Positions 56,101 to 64,000 of a stretch of DNA of 64,000 nucleotides are shown one piece after another. Below the pieces are notes generated by a model, which did not search any database, was not told where the DNA came from, and saw only the letters and a list, made by a program, of their open reading frames with translations. The stretch comes from Drosophila persimilis (Eukaryota; Arthropoda; Insecta; Diptera; Drosophilidae): NCBI RefSeq assembly GCF_003286085.1, contig NW_020825340.1, forward strand, positions 1,798,001-1,862,000, read 5' to 3'. Positions within the stretch are counted from its first letter, which is position 1. Each line of letters begins with the position of its first letter. Made by a program: the position numbers and the translations under genes.

Positions 56101-57888
56101 TGAAATATGAAATTGGAGCAGCGTTCAATAGAATGTTTGAGCTTTTCCTCATGTTATCAGGCACCATACAATCTTTACTCAAAACGAAACTCTCATAAAA
56201 ACGGTGGCACAACAGGTGTAACGCAGGGGTTGGGGTTTTTTGCACTCCGATAATGGCAAATGTTGATAAGACACACACACACACACATACACATATACAC
56301 ATATGTACATACATCGAATAATCAGCTGATAAATCAACAGGTTGACAGTTTAATGGCTTATGCACTTTTTCTGGCAAAAAAAAACATACAATAAAAATAA
56401 AAATTAATTCAAGAGAAAGTTGAAATCTAGAAGCGAATGGCAGAAGCCGAAGCTCGTGTAGAGCTCGTGTTGTTGTTTGATCACGATCTGATCACCCCCG
56501 CAAAGTCAATAGAACTCTCTAGACTAAAAATATATGAATCTCTGATTGGCAATGCAATCATCACGATCTCGGCCTCAATCACGAGTATCCACCACTCCTC
56601 TGTGCAAATATTGAAAGTTCATAAAGAAGCTAGAGGAGAAGGCAGCATCGACAGACCGATCAGACCATCGAAACGGGAAGAACGACAGAAACAAGCACAT
56701 AGCATATACCATATAGCATATAGCATATGTATGTATGTATGTATGTGGTATGTATGAAAGGGAATGCAGCAACAGCAACAAATAGACCTCCCAATCAGAC
56801 TCGAGTGCGAATGCACCCCAACGAAAGAAGGTTCAAAAGAGAGCAAAAAAAAAAAAGAAGGGGGAGCGGGCAGTGCCGCCAAGCAAATGAAAACAATAAA
56901 GGCGTTGAAAAAGCTGAGCAAAATGTACAATTAATTTGATTGGCCTAAATTGACAAGAAATCGAAAGAGGGCGCAGAGACAAGAGTTCAGAAATGAACCC
57001 CAGCACCAGCCCCATCCCCTGCCCCTGCCAATAGACCGCAATGTAGGAATCTTTGGTGTTTTTTACCTTACGGAAACAACTCGTAAATGAAATTTTGGTT
57101 GGTTTGGCATTCGATGCAGTTGCCAAATACGCTGCCTTTGTGGTTGTATGTTTATTTTTTATTTTTTTTTCAGTTGCTGGGTATTCGCGTGGTCGATTGT
57201 TGTCACCTTCAACTTGTTGCCAGTAAAATATTTGATTAACACTTTTCACAATCCTTTGCTAACTTTAAGAACTTTTGTTTCATAATTATCACATATAAAA
57301 AAAATGTTAAAAGCCAACAGATTAAAGCTAATTATTATATTTTCTGCTGGCGTTGGCGTGCTTTCAAGCAATTCCGTTATTTGTATTCTTTTATTTTTTT
57401 ATTTCTACTTATTCAACCGCCCGATGAATGTTGCTGCTTTCTGCTTGCTGCTGGCTATTGTTTTTGTTTTTGTTTATTGCCGAGAAAAGCGACTCTTGCG
57501 ACACACGTATGTACGTACGAGTTTGTCGTGTCGTTGTTGCTGTCTTGCCTGCTGCTTGCTGCTGGGGTCGAGCGCCAAAAACAGATGCACGCGCTAGAGG
57601 GAAAACACACACCCGGAAAACCAACGGCCCCAAAATGAGTGCGACACGACACTGAGCTTGCGAGCGTCCAATTGGAGACCATCGAAGCTTTTCACGGGGA
57701 GCTTTCGACGCCGTCACAGCTGCTCTGGCTTTTGTTGTTATTTTTGAGCGCTGCCGATATCACATATCAGAAAGGAAATTCACATGCGATGTTTGCGATT
57801 TTTATATTTAATTTATTGCACAATACTGCAAAATATCGCATGCGAAATGCGTATGCGAAGTCTGTACGCCGTCGAATGTATCCCCAGT

Positions 57889-57896
57889 TATCGATA
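57889..57896. promoter_or_regulatory. DRE (TATCGATA) upstream of Wdr92
   Basis: Perfect DREF site 640 bases before the Wdr92 ATG. A TATCGATT variant lies closer, near 58170. Possibly part of a housekeeping promoter. Confidence 0.35.
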
Positions 57897-58204
57897 TTTT
57901 ATTATGGCGATTCCTGAAACGGACACGCAACGCTTATCTATGAAAGCTTCGGGAACGAACCGGTACCTGTTTCCTTCAAAAATATTTTTTGATGAAAAGG
58001 TATTCATATAAAATAAAAATTTCAAATCAAAAGAGCAGCATACACATTAAATGTCCTGTTAATTTCCAGAATTGTTGGGATATTCCTTCTTCCGACAGTC
58101 CGCGCATATGAGAGCCATCTGAGAGAGCGAGAGAAATATATGTAGAGCTGGAAGCAGCGCTTCGGCAGATACTATCGATTGCAGGATGTGTGCTGGAAAA
58201 CAAA

Positions 58205-58290
58205 TACTGTCTCAGTTCTTCGATTGATAGCCGGGAGACGTGTCTCCCTAATTTTCTCTCCCCAGCTGTCTCTCTCTTCGCACGAATATG
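58205..58290 (+). repeat. Second dispersed repeat family, copy 2
   Basis: CTCAGTTCTTCGATTGATAG followed by CCGGGAGACGTGTCT and later TGTCTCTCTCTTCGCA, matching 22555-22650. It lies about 250 bases upstream of the Wdr92 start. Confidence 0.6.
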
Positions 58291-58538
58291 AGCAGTGCAA
58301 TGCTATTTGGAAAAGCTCATCCACGCGAATCCATACCGAATAGAAATGCGTATCAGGAGTACCCAAATTGTGCCCCGAAATCAGCGTGTGAGAACTATCG
58401 ATAAGTAATCTAAAAATATATCGAAAACTGTCACTTGCCGGCACGTCGGAACTATGGAAACGCATTTTAAACAAGTTGTTTGTGAAATTCCGTTCAGATT
58501 TCATAATCAGGCTCTGCTTGAACTGAAAAGGCAACAAA

Positions 58539-59741
58539 ATGGACAAGCCCCAATTGATTGAGCACTTGAACGCGTCCGTTAACTACACGGTGTACGACAC
58601 GAAATGGATTCCGCTCTCGGCCAAGTTTGTGGTGCTCGGCTCAAAGGCGAACAGCCATGGCATTATGGACATCTACGAGCTGAACGAGGACCAGCTGGTC
58701 AAGGTGAAGACTGTGGAGAAGAAGGTGGCCTTCAAGTGCGGCACATTCGGGGCTTCCTCGCTGCGAAACCGTCACATTGCCATTGGAGACTTCGAGGGGA
58801 GGCTGCAAGTGCTGTAAGAATAACAGGGGCCACTGGCCTCTGGCCACAGCCATTGCTAGATCTGTTCATCCATCAGGGTATTTTTCAGCGATATGGAGCG
58901 TCCCGAACTGCCGGTGTACAATGTTAAGGCCCACACGGCCATCATCAACACCATCGATGCCATTGGCGGTAACCAGCTCAACTGTGGAGCCCCCGAAATC
59001 GTCACCGGCAGCCGTGATGGCGCCGTCAAGGTGTGGGACATACGACAGGGACAGTCTCCTGTGGTGGACATCTCACCGCCACCGCAAATGGGGGACGGCA
59101 TCAATCAGAGCAGCGGCCGGCGCGACTGCTGGGCAGTGGCCTTCGGCAATACCTTCAACTCGGAGGAGCGCATGGTAGCGGCTGGCTATGACAACGGGGA
59201 CCTGAAGCTCTTCGACCTCCGTACGCTCTCCGTGCGCTGGGAGGCGTCCATGAAGAATGGCATTTGTGGCCTCGAGTTTGATCGCCGCGACATACCGATG
59301 AATAAACTGGCCGTAACCACGCTGGAGGGAGGCCTCCTGGTCTACGATATGCGCCACCAGCATCCGACCAAGGGATTCAGCTATGTCGAGGAGCGCAACG
59401 CCGGCCGTAGTGTGGGCACAAACGGTGTCATCAGCGGCCCCAAAGCCACTGTCTGGGTGGCACGCCATTTGCCACAGAATCGCGATGTCTTCCTCACTGG
59501 CGGTGGCACTGGCTCCATACGCCTCTGGCAGTACGAGTATCCCGACAAGAGAGTCGTCGTGGACGCGGACGGCACCAAAACGGGCGTGGCTGGCACTCTG
59601 CACATGATCAGTGCGGCCACATTGAGCTCCCAGCCGGTGCACTGCTTCGACTGGCATCCGGACAAGCTGGGCCTCGCCGTCTGTGGGGCCTTCGATCAGA
59701 GCGTTCGAGTGCTGATCAGCACCAAGCTGAACGTCCTTTAA
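58539..59741 (+). CDS. Wdr92: WD-repeat protein 92 (DNAAF10/Monad), dynein arm assembly factor
   Basis: Exons 58539..58813 and 58889..59741 give 375 residues; start ATG in CAAAATGG context. The family works in the cytoplasm with the R2TP-prefoldin-like HSP90 co-chaperone complex, and in flies it is needed for dynein arm pre-assembly in motile cilia and sperm. The sequence is a seven-bladed WD40 propeller: the N-terminal [20 protein letters not shown] and [19 protein letters not shown] are diagnostic for Wdr92. Later repeats include [58 protein letters not shown] and [10 protein letters not shown] at the end. The second exon is convergent with TTC27, and the 3' ends probably overlap. Confidence 0.94.
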
Positions 59742-59899
59742 ACCCGTTCATTTATTTGTGATCCTTTTGTTTCTTTTACTTTTCGACACTTCAACACAAC
59801 ACGGTAGCCCATGCCACACTTAGCTGACGCCCAACGAGTCCTTCAAATACACAATTATCATGTACAACTAATAAACACTAAATCTAGTTCAGAGTCCGG
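59742..59899. other. Convergent 3' ends of Wdr92 and TTC27
   Basis: Plus-strand AATAAA at 59870-59875 serves Wdr92; TTTATT at 59751-59756 is an AATAAA on the minus strand for TTC27. Using both signals makes the two 3' UTRs overlap by roughly 100 bases in antisense. Confidence 0.6.
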
Positions 59900-62489
59900 C
59901 TAAACCGACCGTTGCGTGTTCATTCGCTGCTGCACCACTTGGGTTAGATCTGCGATCCGTTTGTCCAGTTGGTCCGCCTTCTCCTGCTGCTCGGGCGGCA
60001 CATTGACGTTGATGGCGCGCCGCAGGGCGTTCAGACAGGATGTACCGGACAGTCGGGCCGAGTTTAGTGTGGATGTGATCATGACTTCGCTCTCGTCGGC
60101 GGCATGCTCCTGGACCGCCGCCAGAGATAGCTCGGCCACCTCCAGGCACAGATCCAGAGCTTTCTGGGCATGCTCTGCCTTGACCTCCCATCCCGAATGC
60201 TTGGCCGTGTAGGCCCGATAAGACTTGACCAGCCGCTCGGCCTTCTTCAGCGGTGTGGCGGCCACCACGGCAGCCAGCTCCCAGACCAGGGGCTCGTTGC
60301 CGTGCTGGATGCACTGCTGGCCGAGGAGCTGGACAACCCTCTTGATTAGGAGCTGGCTGGGTCCTTCCTGATGCTGCTTGGCTATGCCGTAGACGATTCT
60401 CGCGAGCACTTCCTGGTCGAGGTAGTGCTGCTTCAGCTCGGACAGACGCTGGTAGCCCCGCATGGCATCGTCCCAGTGGCAGGTGTCCACGGCCACCAGC
60501 ATGTAGTTCTCCCACACCTTCCAGTTGCTGTAGTTGCACTTGAGGGCCTCGCCCAGCACACGGTGCGCCCGCTGCTTGTCGCCCAGGTTGATCAGGGCCT
60601 TGGCCAGATTGTTCCACGACTCGAACCCGTTGGCTTCCAGGTGGGTGTAGGCCAGGTAGGACTTAACGGCCGCCTCCCACTTCTCCAGCTGCATCGCGGA
60701 ATAGCCGCAGCGCAGGAGCGTCGACTCCTGCAGCGTATTGATCTCCAGCGACAGCTGATAGTGCTCCAGGGCCTGGGCATATTCCGCCCTTCTGTAGAAG
60801 TAGTTTCCCCAGTAGGACTGGGCCTTGCTGCTCGTCTTCTTGGAATGCAGCCAGGCCTGCTCGTAGCACTGCGGGTCATCGATGGCGTCGCCCAGCAGGC
60901 AGAAGAGCAGCGCCGTGGGTTTCTTCTCCAGCTCCTGGCGTATGATCTCCGCCGCCTTGTGACGCAGCTCCAGACTGGTGTAGCAGTCAATCACCTGCTG
61001 CCAGGCCTGAATCTTCAGGCAAATGTCGAGAGCTGTCTTGGTCATTCCCAGGGACCGCAGGAGATCCACCAGCTGAAGCTGCACCTGCCAGATGGGCTGG
61101 AGGTGGGCCGCGAATCCATACGACAGCCTAGATCTCAGCGACTGCTGCTCTTCGCTGTGGTCCAACAGCTTGACGCACTCCTCGCACTGCTTCCAGCTGC
61201 GCTCGACAGTCCGGCGCTGGTTAGACTCCTGCAGGCAGTTCAGGAGCAAGGCTGCCTGGCGCACCTGAAGGGGTCCGTGCTCCTGGTAGAGCAACGTCTG
61301 GGTGTACGGCTCCAGCTGCTCATCTGCCAGGCGGTCCTTCGGCTGCGAGCGCTTCAACTGTTTTCTGTGAAAGAAATCAGGGATTAAAAGAAGCCATATC
61401 TTGTCGTATTGATTGTCTACTCACACCTTTGCCAGGACGAGGGCCTGCAGGACGCTGGGCAAAGTCATGACATCATTGTCCTTTGGCTCAATGAAGCGTA
61501 TTCGCTCCAGTCGTGTATCATCCTCCAGGAGCAGCAGCTTGGGCAGCTTGGTCTGCCTGTTGGTCTCGGCAGCCGCTGGCAGGGCAGGGCTGCTGGCCTC
61601 CGTCAGCTCCGACAGCTGCTCCACTTTCAGGCAGAGCTGGGGCAGGGGCTTCTGCTGGAACTTTGTGCGCACTCCCAGCAAACCCTCGACCTTCAGTTCC
61701 ACCTGGAGGTGCGAGCAGAGCTCATCCAGCACTTGGGAGGCCATTTCGGAGCGATGGAACAGCAGGTAGCCATTGGCCAGCTCCAGCAGCAGCAGAGACT
61801 GCAGTTCCCTGCTGGAAAAGTGCTTCGCTTGGGGCCGCAGTACCACAGCTCCCGCCTTGAACTGCTCGTAGAGGGAGGCGGCCAGGTCGTCCAGGATAAG
61901 CTGATGCTGGCAAATCAGCCGTATATTCCACACGGCCAGGACCTAAAGAAGGATTGGGATCATCGTCTTACAGAAAGCACAGTCTGTTTGCTTACCTTTG
62001 AGTCTGGATAAGCTTCCAACAAGCCGCGCAGTATTTCCCTGGCCACAACCAGCAGTTCGCCCGTCTTGACGTTGGGATTCAACTCCTCGCCGCTGGCCTT
62101 CAGCTGCTCCTGCGGCTCAAATGCCTCCAACTGCAGTTGGCTCATCATTTTCTGGCAGTCGGCGACTTTGTCAAAGGGTCCCGTGCAATTGTTCTGCACA
62201 AACGCGAAGAACAGACGCAGAAAGCTGTTGAGTAGCTGCGTGGAAGTCTCCTTAATGTGGGAATCCCTTTCCCGCCAGTTGGTGATGATCTGCCGTAGGT
62301 CCTCCACTGTCCACAGCTCTTGGCCGGTCCATAACTGGCGCAGTTGCTCATCGGCCGGCAAATCTTTGGGTGGGGAAATTGCCATTAATATTAGCAGGCT
62401 CCTTTGGGGAAGCAATACTCACCATCCAGTGGCACGGCATCGTTGAAATTGCATAAATAATATTCACTAAATGTGTTGTCCTCTAACAT
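59900..62489 (-). CDS. Ttc27: Tetratricopeptide repeat protein 27
   Basis: Exons 62489..62423, 62363..61996, 61942..61425 and 61364..59900 give 805 residues, near the usual length of the family (human about 840). The start is MLEDNTFSEYYL. The N-terminal part is helical without clear repeats (LLNSFLRLFFAFVQNNCTGP, LVVAREILRGLLEAYPDS). From about residue 450 onward there are TPR units: YWGNYFYRRAEYAQALEHYQ, LLRCGYSAMQLEKWEAAVKS, GFESWNNLAKALINLGDKQR, RVLGEALKCNYSNWKVWENY. The third exon ends two bases into a Val codon (donor GTGAGT at 61424). TTC27 is an essential, poorly characterised scaffold with suggested links to HSP90 cofactors and respiratory-chain genes; its role here is inferred from the family. 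Likely the CG5290 counterpart. Confidence 0.93.
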
Positions 62490-63018
62490 TTTCGCTTGAA
62501 TTCAATTAATAACGTATCGGATAAACGAAAAACGCTTCCCACACGTGCTCCACGTGCTAACCCAAGGCGGCCACTATCGACTCGCTTCTGGCTTTCTGTG
62601 TTCAGGTATGCCTCAAATGAGTTCCAATTGACTTTTTCACTTCACGCAATGGCGGTATTACTGTAAAAAATACGATTTAAATCGTTGTTTCTAGAAAAAT
62701 GTTTCATTTGCGGTACTTGTTTATTAGTGATGGCCCCCGTTTGCTCACCTGTTGCTAGTCACGTGTATTTTTACAGTCACTGGTCACAGCTGGCAGGAAC
62801 TATCGAATTTTTGAACAGCGAAAATAAGAGCAAATAAAGCCGTGGCACGTTTAAATCAAATTGAAGGACTTAGATAAAGGCCCAAATTGTTTTTTATGAT
62901 CAACTGGCTGTAAGTGATAGGCAATAATTAAGTATAATATCCTTCAACGAGTCTGTCGCTGTTTTTGAACAGAGACCAGAAACGACCATCTCTATGGCCA
63001 TTGCATTCTTTCTGTGCT

Positions 63019-63034
63019 TATCGATATATCGATT
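63019..63034. promoter_or_regulatory. Paired DRE sites
   Basis: TATCGATA directly followed by TATCGATT, about 530 bases upstream of the TTC27 start. DREF sites in housekeeping promoters are often paired. Confidence 0.45.
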
Positions 63035-63435
63035 GGTACCACCTGAAATAGTTACTCAACACAAGACAGCACTGGCTCTCGTTTGGCGCCATTTTCAAAC
63101 AGTTCAGAGCAATTCTGTTTATTTATAGAATAGCACTTGCCAGCTTCACCCAATTTCATATAATTAGAACAATTTGCATGATTGCACAAGTCACGGCGGC
63201 GCCGACACGCAAGTTCAAATTTCAATTAAATCGCCCGGCGTCTTGTGCATATAAAAATAATTCCCCAAAATATCCCAAGACATCCACATAAATATTTACA
63301 CAAGTCACATGCGCGCCAAATTGGCGAAGTTCCTTTGAATCTGTATCCCTAGGTGGTGACAGCGGGGGGTGGGGTGGTGCCACGGAATACCGGTGACAGA
63401 GCGCAGCTTTTTTTTTTGTGTACTAATTACGAACG

Positions 63436-63470
63436 CACACACACACGCACACACACAAACACACACACAG
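63436..63470. repeat. CA microsatellite
   Basis: Run of ACACAC with CGC and AAC interruptions. Confidence 0.85.
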
Positions 63471-63515
63471 ATGGTGGCGGTCGGAAAGCTCTTTGGTATT
63501 TAATTTTTTTACGTC

Positions 63516-63659
63516 TCAGCCGCCGTCGCCGTAGCTTCTAAATTTAAATTTCACGGTCAAGGTCGTCGATTGCCATCCATCCATCGCTTTCGTAGACGGC
63601 TGCGAGGGAGCAGCGGCAAACAGCGCCACGGTGCAGCACAGAACGCAGTACAGTTTATG
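63516..63659 (-). pseudogene. Possible small secreted peptide frame lacking an ATG
   Basis: On the minus strand 47 codons read a signal-peptide-like start HKLYCVLCCTVALFAAAPSQ and end in KFRSYGDGG before a TGA. The first codon is CAT in CCCCATAAACTG; one inserted base (ATGAAACTG) would give a normal Met-Lys start. About 120 bases upstream a minus-strand TATAAAAA (63779-63786) and GATA sites form a plausible promoter. It may be a decayed gene, an exon joined to another start, or chance. Confidence 0.25.
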
Positions 63660-63989
63660 GGGGAAAACAAAAGAAATCGTATCTATCAGATACTTTGCAG
63701 ATTCCGGTGAAATTCGATAGCACAGTTTGCCAGAAGCCGCCTGTATTGGTGCCCTGCTGGTGCCTCTGATAAACGGTATTTTTATAGCTGCCGTTGGGTG
63801 GGGGAGGGGTCCTGTTATCTGGGAACTGTTTAGCGTTATCTCCGCCTGAAAACCACTCGAGTTCAAGGTTATCATATCACATCATATCGTATCTGCTCAA
63901 ATCTCTGCCTGCCAATAAATCTGATAACGGATACCAGGCCCTGCATGGAAAATAATTCGATCGAAATATTACCAACACAGTGGGAGACC

Positions 63990-63997
63990 TATAAATA
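63990..63997 (+). promoter_or_regulatory. TATA box at the window edge, with upstream GATA sites
   Basis: TATAAATA preceded within 320 bases by about six GATA words (63684, 63768, 63815, 63836, 63869, 63923). Looks like the promoter of a plus-strand gene that starts just beyond the window. Confidence 0.45.
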
Positions 63998-64000
63998 CAG

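Larger units (their letters stand above)
53102..58538. other. Long spacer between Prestin and Wdr92
   Basis: Contains CT runs (54340-54361, 55157-55184), CA runs (56071-56100, 56271-56300), GCACC units near 54982, TATGTATG runs near 56725, a DRE at 57889 and a dispersed-repeat fragment at 58205-58290. Upstream exons of Prestin may lie here. No coding gene is recognised. Confidence 0.45.
62490..64000. other. Upstream region of TTC27 and 5' flank of the next gene(s)
   Basis: Holds the TTC27 5' UTR and promoter (DRE pair at 63019), a CA run (63436-63470), a GATA-rich block (63680-63930), a minus-strand TATA box at 63779 and a plus-strand TATA box at the extreme end (63990). A small coding-like frame lies at 63516-63659. 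No complete gene is recognised. Confidence 0.5.

Noticed and set aside
60371..61387. 338-codon plus-strand frame opposite TTC27
   Set aside because: Antisense shadow caused by codon bias of the TPR exon; rich in Leu/Gln/Val with no domain.
1..64000. CRISPR arrays, tRNA or rRNA genes, operons
   Set aside because: No spacer-repeat arrays and no convincing tRNA or rRNA sequence were seen by eye; the genes are spliced eukaryotic units. A tRNAscan run would be needed to exclude tRNAs fully.

Overview
This window is eukaryotic nuclear DNA from a fly of the genus Drosophila. Genes are split by short introns (about 50-90 bp) with GTRAGT donors and AG acceptors. Several proteins are recognisable as fly genes: the receptor subunit Grd, the tetraspanin Tsp74F, the anion transporter Prestin, MED19, lipoamide dehydrogenase and mitochondrial TrpRS. 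Spacers are rich in short TACATATGTA-type palindromes, and DRE (TATCGATA) and Motif-1 core promoter elements occur. From memory, Tsp74F and Grd map to polytene 74F-75A of D. melanogaster, so the window most likely corresponds to that part of Muller element D. Gene content and degenerate repeats suit a species other than D. melanogaster, possibly of the obscura group, but the species cannot be fixed from the sequence alone.

Layout. 1-6.3 kb: the 3' part of Grd (+), with a MITE in one intron. 6.9-8.5 kb: an EFHB/CFAP21-like ciliary gene (+). 8.9-11.5 kb: two tandem HAD phosphatases (-). 12.7-13.1 kb: an unrecognised small gene (+). 14-15.1 kb: MED19 (-). 16.2-18.2 kb: lipoamide dehydrogenase (+). 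18.6-20.8 kb: mitochondrial tryptophanyl-tRNA synthetase with a long C-terminal extension (+). 21.8-22.2 kb: an unrecognised two-exon gene (-). 23.1-25.2 kb: a cationic amino-acid transporter (-). 25.2-30.4 kb: gene-poor, with a dead jockey-like retrotransposon. 30.4-32.5 and 39.9-41.8 kb: two arylsulfatase-B-like paralogues (+), flanking a cluster of three secreted DM9-domain genes (-, 33.3-37.5 kb) and a mariner relic. 43.6-44.6 kb: Tsp74F (-), with probable far-upstream 5' UTR. 50.2-53.1 kb: Prestin/SLC26 (-). 58.5-59.7 kb: Wdr92 (+), tail-to-tail with TTC27 (-, 59.9-62.5 kb). 62.5-64 kb: spacer with a DRE pair, a GATA-rich block and two TATA boxes.

Functionally this is an ordinary mixed euchromatic neighbourhood, not one pathway. 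Local themes are two tandem or interspersed duplications (phosphatases, DM9 genes), a sulfatase pair that flanks the DM9 cluster, two cilia-related genes (EFHB-like, Wdr92), and housekeeping genes with DRE or Motif-1 promoters. I found no novel multi-gene system. The more unusual items are the roughly 290-residue tail on TrpRS-m, the acidic -1' residue in the Grd pore, a frame-preserving retained-intron possibility in lipoamide dehydrogenase, an ATG-less N-terminal exon of Prestin, and two small orphan coding-like frames that look broken.

Exon coordinates were derived by hand from splice-site consensus plus reading-frame and family continuity. All complete CDS models sum to a multiple of three.
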